Part shown: positions 1 to 4,844 of the stretch, piece after piece
How positions within the stretch are numbered: the stretch's first letter is position 1
Layout: every line of letters begins with the position of its first letter
NCBI GenBank assembly: GCA_023248365.1
Contig: JAHFER010000120.1
Location: 1-5,666, forward strand
Source of the DNA: Nitrospirota bacterium
Lineage (GTDB): Bacteria; Nitrospirota; 9FT-COMBO-42-15; HDB-SIOI813
Reading direction: 5' to 3'
DNA length: 5,666 bases
The notes under the pieces: model-generated
The model's database searches: none
Told to the model about the DNA's origin: nothing
What the model saw: the letters and a program-made list of their open reading frames with translations, nothing else
Made by a program: the position numbers and the translations under genes

Positions 1-601
1 GTAAAGAAAACAGCGCCGGCTCAACTGGTTCTGTTTTTATATCAGAATAGACGATTACCCTTTCTCCATTGCTCTGTTCAAACTCATACCTTACAGGCAT
101 TTCATTGAGGTCTTCAGCAACCCATAAGCTATATTGTTCCAGCACACGTTGATCCTTTCCCTTTTCATCTTTGAGTGTAACCTTTATTTCATACTTGATT
201 AAATGATGCCCTTCAAATGTCTCATCCCCATTTTTTGTCTTTTCTATTTTTATATTTTTACGTTCCCCGTATCTCTTTTCCGGTGTAACTTCAAATAATA
301 TAAGATCCTTTTCAAATCCTATGTCCTGCTCTAAGTAAAGCTTCACATTCATCATAACTGTATACATCTTTTTCTTCTGAAAATCGTATATCCTGACCTT
401 GGGATTTCCTTCAATATCAGATGCCTCTTCTTCAACCCTTACCATATCCCCATCAGCATAAATTCTCTGTTGCTGTAAAACACTTTTTTCATTTTTAGCA
501 TTGGTAAAGGTAACCGTCTTTAAGAAAGACATGCCTGCATACGCCTGATTTACCAGAAACAACATTGAGAGTATTGCTACAACCAAAATATTTTTTTTCA
601 T
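1..601 (-). CDS. Uncharacterised secreted protein, DUF4412/LolA-like in style (3' end missing)
   Basis: The frame is open from an ATG at 601 to the left edge: 200 complete codons and no stop, so the C-terminus is missing. Residues 1-22 form a clear Sec signal peptide: a KK n-region, a hydrophobic core ILVVAILSMLFLV, and a predicted signal peptidase I site after AYA. There is no lipobox cysteine, so the product is probably a soluble periplasmic or secreted protein. The mature part is rich in beta-prone and charged stretches. It contains RIYADGDMVRVE (46-57), IYDFQKKKMY (71-80), YSLWVAEDLNEMPVRYEF (157-174) and a segment ending EPALFSL at the edge. This run of 'marker of oxidised/held lipid' type strands resembles DUF4412 and outer-membrane lipoprotein-sorting (LolA-fold) proteins, which often end near a 'P-x-L-F-x-L-P-x-G-Y' segment. 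That assignment is from memory of the families. The ATG follows a GAGGTG ribosome site by 8 nt. It lies 101 nt downstream of ychF and may be a separate unit. Gene reality is well supported; function is unknown. Confidence 0.8.
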   Translation of the reverse strand, partial: MKKNILVVAILSMLFLVNQAYAGMSFLKTVTFTNAKNEKSVLQQQRIYADGDMVRVEEEASDIEGNPKVRIYDFQKKKMYTVMMNVKLYLEQDIGFEKDLILFEVTPEKRYGERKNIKIEKTKNGDETFEGHHLIKYEIKVTLKDEKGKDQRVLEQYSLWVAEDLNEMPVRYEFEQSNGERVIVYSDIKTEPVEPALFSL

Positions 602-609
602 GATATGTA

Positions 610-615
610 CACCTC
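610..615 (-). promoter_or_regulatory. Ribosome binding site of the secreted-protein gene
   Basis: The minus strand reads GAGGTG, 8 nt before the ATG at 601. It fixes the start just ahead of the signal peptide. Confidence 0.6.
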
Positions 616-636
616 ATTTACCTTACCTACAGCATC

Positions 637-692
637 CTGTTTCTTACTTCTGGCTTCTTATTTCTGACTTCTAACTTCTGTTCACTGTTTAC
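637..692 (-). repeat. Degenerate heptamer tandem array (8 units of 7 nt)
   Basis: Read on the minus strand from 692 to 637, the sequence divides without gaps into eight 7-nt units. The first two are GTAAACA and GTGAACA; the next six all begin GAA, for example GAAGTTA, GAAGTCA, GAAGCCA and GAAGTAA. The array fills most of the 101-nt gap between the ychF stop and the next gene. It is purine-rich on the coding strand and has no open frame of its own. It resembles the short tandemly repeated heptamers described in cyanobacteria and similar words in other environmental bacteria. The function is unknown; replication slippage is the simplest origin. Confidence 0.75.
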
Positions 693-702
693 AGTTTAAA
701 AG

Positions 703-1797
703 CTATACGTGGAAACGGAAATATACTATATCCCCTTCCTGCATAACATACTCTTTCCCCTCAAGCCTGAGAAGACCCTTCTCCTTTACTGCCTGGGAAG
801 ACCCCAATGAATCAAGGTCATTATATGACATTATCTCTGCTCTGATAAATCCTCGTTCTATATCAGAATGGATCTTGCCTGCTGCCTGGGGGGCCTTGGT
901 CCCTTTGAGTACCGTCCAGGCCCTTACCTCTTTTTCTCCTGCGGTGAAAAAGGTTATCAAGTCCAGCAGACTATATCCTTCACGTATAATCTTAAACAAA
1001 CCAGGTTCTGAAAGACCCATCTCTTCTAAAAATTCCTTATGCTCTTCAAGAGGCATTGAAGACAATTCATCCTCTATCTTGCCGCAAACTGTTATAACCT
1101 TTGCGCCCTCCTGTGCTGCTAATTCCTCAATCTCTCTTACAAATTTATTACCCTCCAGCATCTCTTTTTCAGTTACATTTGCTACATACAGAACAGGTTT
1201 TATTGTCAGAAGATGCATGTCATTTAATATCTTCTTTTCTTCATCAGAATAGTCCAATGATCTAAGAGGCTTGCCCTGCGAAAGCCTGTCAGACAGCATC
1301 AGGAGAAATTCTCTCTCGTGAGCCGCCACTTTATCGCCAGACTTTGACACCTTCTCAACCCTCTGAATCCTCTTAGTTATCGAATCTATGTCTGCAAGGG
1401 CAAGCTCAGTTTCTATTATATCTATATCCCTTTTAGGATCAACACCACCATATATGTGGACAACATCAGGGTCATCGAAACACCTCACAACATGTATAAT
1501 AGCATCTACTTCTCTTATATGGCCAAGGAACTTATTCCCAAGCCCTTCTCCCGAAGATGCCCCTTTTACAAGCCCTGCAATGTCAACTAATTCAAGGGTT
1601 GTAGGTGTTGTTGCCTTAGGTTTTAGCATTGTGACAAGGCGGTCTAACCTGACATCAGGCACTCCTACAATTCCAACATTCTGATCTATTGTACAGAAGG
1701 GATAATTTGCTACATTGGCCCCGCCTGATGTCAGTGCATTAAATATCGTTGACTTGCCTACATTCGGCAGACCAACTATCCCGCAGTTAAATCCCAT
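703..1797 (-). CDS. ychF: Redox-regulated ribosome-associated ATPase YchF (OLA1 family)
   Basis: This is a full-length 364-residue YchF, the usual family size (about 363). Residues 1-275 hold an Obg-type P-loop domain with a G1 motif GLPNVGKS at 9-16, a switch/G3 segment VDIAGLVKGAS at 71-81, and NVTE (207-210) in place of the canonical NKxD. That replacement is why the family prefers ATP over GTP. A helical coiled-coil insertion spans about 125-195 (EREFLLMLSDRLSQGK). Residues 280-364 form the TGS domain, with FFTAGEKEVRAWTV, HSDIERGFIRAEIM and the ending GDIVYFRFHV. In other bacteria YchF binds ribosomes and acts in translation quality control and the oxidative stress response. The ATG at 1797 is preceded by a modest AGAAGGG ribosome site, and the stop is TAG. 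It is the last of the conserved translation cluster, 162 nt after pth, a gap holding a large palindromic repeat. Nothing in the coding sequence looks damaged. Confidence 0.97.
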   Translation of the reverse strand: MGFNCGIVGLPNVGKSTIFNALTSGGANVANYPFCTIDQNVGIVGVPDVRLDRLVTMLKPKATTPTTLELVDIAGLVKGASSGEGLGNKFLGHIREVDAIIHVVRCFDDPDVVHIYGGVDPKRDIDIIETELALADIDSITKRIQRVEKVSKSGDKVAAHEREFLLMLSDRLSQGKPLRSLDYSDEEKKILNDMHLLTIKPVLYVANVTEKEMLEGNKFVREIEELAAQEGAKVITVCGKIEDELSSMPLEEHKEFLEEMGLSEPGLFKIIREGYSLLDLITFFTAGEKEVRAWTVLKGTKAPQAAGKIHSDIERGFIRAEIMSYNDLDSLGSSQAVKEKGLLRLEGKEYVMQEGDIVYFRFHV

Positions 1798-1820
1798 AGT
1801 ACCCTTCTTATAGAGAAAAA

Positions 1821-1929
1821 TAATGACAAATGATAAAGCTCAAAATTCAAATAAAGTTCAAAGTTCAAATATTTTTACATTTAGTCATTTGACATTTATT
1901 TGAACTTTGGATTTTGTCATTTGGATTTT
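1821..1929. repeat. Imperfect palindrome built from heptamer units, between pth and ychF
   Basis: The left arm at 1821-1866 (plus strand) and the right arm at 1884-1929 (minus strand) are each 46 nt, around a 17-nt centre at 1867-1883. Each arm has the same internal layout: four 7-nt units, then a 4-nt AAAT, then two more 7-nt units. Units follow AAANNNC, for example AAAGTTC, AAAATTC, AAATGAC and AAAATCC. By hand alignment 32 of 46 positions agree between the arms. The longest exact inverted match is 12 nt (1859-1870 with 1898-1909). It lies entirely outside coding sequence in the pth-ychF gap. It could form a weak A/T-rich hairpin in the transcript. It has no terminal target-site duplication that I can see and no coding capacity. 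A MITE-like element or a folded heptamer array are both possible. Confidence 0.75.
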
Positions 1930-1930
1930 T

Positions 1931-1951
1931 CTCTGTGCGCTCAGTGGTTAA
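1931..1951 (-). repeat. Short CACAGAG/CTGAG word next to the palindrome
   Basis: Just beyond the palindrome the minus strand reads ACCACTGAGCGCACAGAG. It is similar in style to the 'CACAGAGNACACAGAG' words dispersed between genes in many environmental bacterial genomes. It abuts the palindrome and sits between it and the pth stop. With one copy in this window the repeat status rests on recollection of similar words, so this is tentative. Confidence 0.3.
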
Positions 1952-1959
1952 TTGTATTT

Positions 1960-2529
1960 TTACTGATTGAATTTGTTCATTGCCCCTGTTGTATCATTAC
2001 CAACAATCATCCTAACAGCCTCTGTTGCATCCTCTATAGCCTCTTCCATAACAGGCTTTTCATCCCGGGTAAATTCTGATAAAACATAATATGCAATATC
2101 ATGAAGATAATGACCAGCATCAGGTCGCCCAATCCCGATCCTGATCCTTAAGAAATCCTCTGTTCCTATAGAAGCAATAACTGATGCACATCCCCTGTGA
2201 CCGCCGCTTCCCCCTTTAACCTTAACTCTTAGTTGACCGGGATTAAGGTCTATATCATCATATATAATAATCAGGTCGTTTGGCAGGACCTTATAGTATC
2301 GCAGTAGCTCACCAACTACATCCCCGCTCCTGTTCATGAAGGTCAATGGCTGAAGGAGTATTACATCCTCACCGGACATCTTCCCTATTCCGAATCTGTA
2401 ACGCCCATCCTCTTCTTTTAACTTTACAGAAAAATAGGATGCCAGCTTATCAATCACACAAAAACCGATATTGTGTCTTGTATTTTTATACTTAGTTCCG
2501 GGATTTCCAAGTCCTGCAATAATCTTCAG
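1960..2529 (-). CDS. pth: Peptidyl-tRNA hydrolase, apparently starting at CTG
   Basis: Pth cleaves the ester bond of peptidyl-tRNAs that fall off the ribosome and so recycles tRNA. Starting from CTG at 2529 the product is 189 residues, the normal length. It begins (L/M)KIIAGLGNPGTKYKNTRHNIGF with the family signature: Asn9, catalytic His19 in TRHN, FMN (64-66), the catalytic Asp in YDDID (Asp91), GGHRG, RIRIGIGRP, and the C-terminal lid YVLSEF. The residue usually written as Asn in GHNG (Asn114 of E. coli) is Arg here. Start choice: an in-frame TGA lies at 2548-2550. Between it and the GTG at 2457 there is no ATG, GTG or TTG; the GTG start would remove GLGNP and the catalytic His. CTG has an ideal AGGAGG 7 nt upstream. 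Its CTGA overlaps the rplY stop TGA by 4 nt, giving tight translational coupling. A sequencing error at this base (ATG read as CTG) is the main alternative. Confidence 0.95.
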   Translation of the reverse strand: MKIIAGLGNPGTKYKNTRHNIGFCVIDKLASYFSVKLKEEDGRYRFGIGKMSGEDVILLQPLTFMNRSGDVVGELLRYYKVLPNDLIIIYDDIDLNPGQLRVKVKGGSGGHRGCASVIASIGTEDFLRIRIGIGRPDAGHYLHDIAYYVLSEFTRDEKPVMEEAIEDATEAVRMIVGNDTTGAMNKFNQ

Positions 2530-3218
2530 CCCTTGCCCTCCTTTTCCTCAGCCTTCTCTGCTTCCTTACCCGGTTTCTTTACCAGTTCAGGTTCCTTTGT
2601 TGCCTCTCCAGGGGCAGGAGTTGAAAGAAGCTGGTCCAGCCTCTCCTGAGAAACAGGTGATGCAATAGTAAGTACTACCTGATCAGGATCTAAAATAATC
2701 TTAACGCCTTCAACTACCTGAATATCTCTTATATGAATACTCTCTCCAATAATAAGCCTGGAAGCGTCAATAGAAATATTATCCGGTATCACCAATGGAA
2801 GACACTCCAGCTCTATTTCTCTCAGGATTAATTGAAGAATACCTCCATCTCTCTTAACCCCTATTGGTGTGTCACCGGTAAGCTCAACCGGAACTGTAAC
2901 CTTTATCTTCTCATCCATAGAGACCTCAAAAAGGTCTGCATGAATGACTAAGCCTGTTAAAGGGTCTGTTTGATAGTCTCTCAATATAGCAATCCGGTCA
3001 GACTTCTCAGCGGCATTTTCAATCTTCAAATCAATCAGGGTGCTTTCTGCATGTCCAAGCCTGATCATCTTCTGAATCTTAAAAGGGTCAAGGATTATAG
3101 GGGTTGAAGCACCTTTGCTGTAGAGTACAGCCGGAATACGTCCGCTTCTTCTTAGGCTCCTTGCAATCCCTTTCCCCCCATCTTCTCTTATATCTGCATT
3201 TAACAAAATTCTTTCCAT
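2526..3218 (-). CDS. rplY: 50S ribosomal protein L25, long CTC/TL5 type
   Basis: This 230-residue protein binds 5S rRNA in the large subunit. Residues 1 to about 92 are the L25 domain, including GKGIARSLRRSGRIPAVLYS (16-34, the conserved G-x-x-x-R-x-x-R-x-x-G-x-I-P-x-V-x-Y core) and a closing IHADLFEV. Residues about 95-190 are the C-terminal beta domain of the CTC/TL5 form, recognisable by VPVELTGDTPIGVKRDGGIL and REIELECLPLVIPDNISID. The last 30 or so residues are a Lys/Glu/Pro-rich tail without predicted fold; its codons also supply the ribosome site for pth. Length is within the usual range of the long form; the short E. coli L25 is only about 94 residues. In Bacillus the homologue Ctc is a general stress protein. 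The ATG at 3218 follows a strong AGGAGG. It lies 61 nt after prs, and its TGA stop overlaps the pth start by 4 nt. Confidence 0.97.
   Translation of the reverse strand: MERILLNADIREDGGKGIARSLRRSGRIPAVLYSKGASTPIILDPFKIQKMIRLGHAESTLIDLKIENAAEKSDRIAILRDYQTDPLTGLVIHADLFEVSMDEKIKVTVPVELTGDTPIGVKRDGGILQLILREIELECLPLVIPDNISIDASRLIIGESIHIRDIQVVEGVKIILDPDQVVLTIASPVSQERLDQLLSTPAPGEATKEPELVKKPGKEAEKAEEKEGKG
2537..2542 (-). promoter_or_regulatory. Ribosome binding site that selects the CTG start of pth
   Basis: The minus strand carries a perfect AGGAGG 7 nt upstream of the CTG at 2529, inside the Lys-Glu-Gly codons at the end of rplY. It is the main sequence argument that translation starts at this CTG and not at the downstream GTG. 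Confidence 0.75.
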
Positions 3219-3228
3219 AATTGTTTAT

Positions 3229-3248
3229 CCTCCTTGTTGTCTTGTTGT
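3229..3248 (-). promoter_or_regulatory. rplY ribosome binding site overlapping an exact 8-nt tandem duplication
   Basis: AGGAGG at 3229-3234 lies 10 nt before the rplY ATG. ACAACAAG is present twice in tandem (3233-3248) directly upstream and overlapping it, leaving an unstructured A/C-rich leader that should keep the site accessible. The duplication may be chance slippage. Confidence 0.6.
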
Positions 3249-3279
3249 TCTATGTTAATTAATATATAGTTTCGTATGA

Positions 3280-4224
3280 TTAAATGAATAGAGAACTTAC
3301 CGATGTCTCATTGTGGGTATTCCTGATAGCCTCTCCTAACAGAGGTGCCACTGATAAAGTTTTAATCTTTGTACATGAACTGTCCTTTCCATTCATAGGT
3401 ATTGTATTTGTAACAATTACTTCTTCAATTACCGAGGAGCTCAACCTCTCTATGGCCTTGCCTGATAAAACGCCGTGGGTACAGGCGGCAAAAATCCTTC
3501 TTGCGCCAGCCTTTCTGATTGCCTCAGCTCCCTGAACAATAGTCCCGGCTGTATCAATCATATCATCAAGCAGAAGTGCATCCTTATCTTTTACATCTCC
3601 AATTATATTCATTACAACTGATACATTAACCCCTTCTCTCCTTTTATCTATTATTGCAAGTGACGCCTTAAGCTTCTTGGCAAATACCCTTGCCCTCTCC
3701 ACTCCGCCTGCATCAGGTGACACAACTACAAGGTCTTTTAAATCCTTTCCCGTAAGATATTCCAATATTACAGGAGTAGCATAGAGATTATCAACAGGAA
3801 TATTGAAAAAGCCCTGAATCTGCCCCACATGCAAATCCATTGTAAGCGCCCGGTTAGCGCCCGCAGCGGTTACAAGATCTGCAACAAGCTTTGCTGTTAT
3901 CGGAACCCTGGGCTGAACCTTCCTGTCCTGACGCGCATATCCAAGATACGGGATAACGGCTGTTATCCTGGATGCAGATGCCCTTTTAAATGCATCCATC
4001 ATTATAAGAAGTTCCATTATATTATTATTAACCGGATTAGAAAAAGACTGTATGACAAATATGTCATTTCCCCTGACATTCTCATTAATCTGAACCATTA
4101 TCTCGCCGTCACTGAAGGTACTAACTGCAGCCTCTCCAAGAGGAATATTAATATACTTACATATCTCTTCAGCGAGCCCCCTGTTGGAATTCCCTGTAAA
4201 TACTTTCATCTCCCGGTTTGGCAT
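3280..4224 (-). CDS. prs: Ribose-phosphate pyrophosphokinase (PRPP synthetase)
   Basis: Prs transfers pyrophosphate from ATP to ribose 5-phosphate, giving PRPP for purine, pyrimidine, NAD, histidine and tryptophan synthesis in the cytoplasm. At 314 residues it is the standard class I length. Landmarks in order: FSDGE (37-41), the catalytic flexible loop YLGYARQDRK (93-102), DLHVGQIQGFF (130-140), PDAGGVERAR (170-179), KRR (194-196), the PRPP-binding loop DDMIDTAGT (220-228), and the typical C-terminus VSSLF. The first catalytic-site motif has Val where most family members have Ala (DLHAGQ), and NVSVVMNIIGDV has Val where Glu is common; both seem mild. The ATG at 4224 has AGGAG 9 nt upstream; the internal Met6 would leave that site too far away. 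It lies 196 nt after tRNA-Gln behind a repeat-filled leader, and 61 nt before rplY, so prs-rplY-pth is likely one transcript. Confidence 0.98.
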   Translation of the reverse strand: MPNREMKVFTGNSNRGLAEEICKYINIPLGEAAVSTFSDGEIMVQINENVRGNDIFVIQSFSNPVNNNIMELLIMMDAFKRASASRITAVIPYLGYARQDRKVQPRVPITAKLVADLVTAAGANRALTMDLHVGQIQGFFNIPVDNLYATPVILEYLTGKDLKDLVVVSPDAGGVERARVFAKKLKASLAIIDKRREGVNVSVVMNIIGDVKDKDALLLDDMIDTAGTIVQGAEAIRKAGARRIFAACTHGVLSGKAIERLSSSVIEEVIVTNTIPMNGKDSSCTKIKTLSVAPLLGEAIRNTHNETSVSSLFI

Positions 4225-4233
4225 TTATCTTTT

Positions 4234-4238
4234 CTCCT
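4234..4238 (-). promoter_or_regulatory. Ribosome binding site of prs
   Basis: AGGAG on the minus strand, 9 nt before the ATG at 4224. It decides between Met1 and Met6 in favour of Met1. Confidence 0.55.
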
Positions 4239-4279
4239 GCTTAATTTATTCAAACAATTCATCCGAAAATTCCCGAACC

Positions 4280-4348
4280 GTCATTCCCGTGAAAACGGGA
4301 ATCCAGAATGCCACCTATGCTCTGGATTCCCACTTGCGTGGGAATGAC
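4280..4348. repeat. Inverted pair of dRS3/REP-like hairpins
   Basis: Two 28-nt arms, 4280-4307 (plus) and 4321-4348 (minus), flank a 13-nt centre (4308-4320). Both read GTCATTCCC, eight variable bases, then GGGAATCCAGA, which is the ATTCCC-N8-GGGAAT pattern called dRS3 in Neisseria. Similar units are widespread in other phyla. Each arm also folds alone into an 8-bp hairpin with a 4-nt loop: ATTCCCGT/ACGGGAAT around GAAA in one arm, ATTCCCAC/GTGGGAAT around GCAA in the other. The two stems differ only by paired changes and both loops are GNRA. The whole can also fold as one long cruciform. No transposase lies nearby; such units are typically moved in trans by IS200/IS605-like REP-associated transposases. 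It sits in the leader of prs, where a transcript hairpin might influence termination or stability. Confidence 0.85.
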
Positions 4349-4378
4349 AAAAAGAATTCAAGGCTTCAAGTGAGCCTT
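4349..4378 (-). terminator. Weak terminator-like hairpin downstream of tRNA-Gln
   Basis: On the minus strand AAGGCT (4378-4373), a 7-nt loop, and AGCCTT (4365-4360) form a 6-bp stem. Five T residues follow at 4353-4349 after a 6-nt gap. The stem is short and the T-run is displaced, so this would be inefficient at best. It could partly separate the tRNA transcript from prs. Confidence 0.25.
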
Positions 4379-4382
4379 TCAC

Positions 4383-4406
4383 TCGGACCCTTGACCCCTC
4401 GAACCC
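4383..4406 (-). repeat. Octamer tandem array (3 units)
   Basis: The minus strand from 4406 to 4383 divides into three 8-nt units: GGGTTCGA, GGGGTCAA and GGGTCCGA. It lies 14 nt beyond the tRNA 3' end. Similar GGGTTCAA-type words are dispersed between genes in many environmental bacterial genomes. GGTTCGA also matches the T-loop of the adjacent tRNA, but the match does not extend, so it is not a duplicated tRNA end. Confidence 0.55.
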
Positions 4407-4420
4407 TTTGAAAATAATAG

Positions 4421-4492
4421 CTGGGGCGGGAGGATTCGAACCTCCGGATGCGAGATCCAAAATCTCGTGACTTACCGCTTGTCGACGCCCCA
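4421..4492 (-). tRNA. tRNA-Gln (anticodon TTG)
   Basis: The 72-nt gene folds fully by eye: a 7-bp acceptor TGGGGCG/CGCCCCA with the weak T1-A72 pair typical of bacterial tRNA-Gln, D-arm GAC/GTC with loop AAGCGGTAA, anticodon stem CGAGA/TCTCG with loop TTTTGGA, a 5-nt variable loop, T-arm GGAGG-TTCGAAT-CCTCC, and discriminator G73. The anticodon TTG is at 4458-4460. CCA is not encoded (the sequence continues CTA) and must be added after transcription. It closely resembles E. coli tRNA-Gln, including the unpaired A-A at the base of the D loop. It is 49 nt after spoVG, with no convincing promoter, so it is probably processed from the ispE-spoVG transcript. Cutting it out would also create the 5' end of the prs message. 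Confidence 0.97.
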
Positions 4493-4541
4493 AATAAAAA
4501 ATCAATAACCACTAATCAAAAACTTATTCCCGTCTACTTAG

Positions 4542-4811
4542 TTATTGAATTGTCTTCCTCGTTAACTCATTTTCATATTCTTTGAGAATTACCCCTTCAA
4601 TCATCTCTCTTGCCTCATTATTTAAAGGGTGGGCAATGTCCCTAAACGAACCGTCCTTCCTTTTACGGCTCGGCATGGCTACAAATAAGCCTGTATTACC
4701 CCTGATAACCTTAACATCCCTAACAATAAAAGCGTTATCAAATGTTACTGTTACATATGCTTTTAATCTTTCTTCATCTACCGTAAACACTTTAACTTCT
4801 GTAACTTCCAT
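4542..4811 (-). CDS. spoVG: SpoVG, nucleic-acid-binding regulator
   Basis: At 89 residues this is a complete SpoVG of the usual length. The conserved core is nearly continuous: KAYVTVTFDNAFIVRDVKV (17-35), GLFVAMPSRKRKDGSFRD (41-58) and AHPLN (60-64), followed by a C-terminal helix (REMIEGVILKEYENELTRK). The basic SRKRK segment is part of the nucleic-acid-binding surface in homologues. In Firmicutes and Borrelia SpoVG binds DNA and RNA and affects sporulation, septation or virulence genes; the name does not imply that this organism sporulates, and the role outside Firmicutes is poorly defined. The start ATG has AGGAGG (4819-4824) 7 nt upstream. It begins 33 nt after the ispE stop, so the two are probably co-transcribed, as in Bacillus where spoVG also lies between ispE and prs. 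Confidence 0.97.
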   Translation of the reverse strand: MEVTEVKVFTVDEERLKAYVTVTFDNAFIVRDVKVIRGNTGLFVAMPSRKRKDGSFRDIAHPLNNEAREMIEGVILKEYENELTRKTIQ

Positions 4812-4818
4812 TTGGCCG

Positions 4819-4824
4819 CCTCCT
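4819..4824 (-). promoter_or_regulatory. Ribosome binding site of spoVG
   Basis: Perfect AGGAGG on the minus strand 7 nt before the ATG at 4811, within the 33-nt ispE-spoVG gap, predicting strong initiation. Confidence 0.7.
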
Positions 4825-4844
4825 CTAAGATTGGTAATTTATTA

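Noticed and set aside
686..700. Terminator of ychF at the ACTGTTTACAGT palindrome
   Set aside because: The 5-bp stem with a 2-nt centre is too small, lacks a T-tract, and is largely explained by the heptamer array.
1821..1929. CRISPR array
   Set aside because: Units are 7 nt, contiguous and degenerate, with no unique spacers of 25-45 nt and no cas genes.
1960..2457. Shorter pth starting at GTG 2457
   Set aside because: This would drop GLGNP and the catalytic His; the homology continues upstream to the CTG with a perfect ribosome site.
3219..3279. Promoter for rplY between prs and rplY
   Set aside because: A TATATTAAT-like stretch is present, but no matching -35 at good spacing; A/T-rich sequence makes such matches common.
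3829..4347. Plus-strand open frame of 172 codons opposite prs
   Set aside because: It lies antisense to a highly conserved prs, has no ribosome site, and its translation is Cys/His/Ile-rich without recognisable motifs; it is a shadow frame.
4383..4492. tRNA-associated phage or island attachment site
   Set aside because: Only the short GGTTCGA match recurs beyond the tRNA; there is no duplicated tRNA 3' end, integrase or foreign gene.
4281..4505. Minus-strand open frame across tRNA-Gln and the repeat pair
   Set aside because: It reads through the tRNA and the dRS3-like hairpins; the peptide is a translation of repeat and tRNA sequence.
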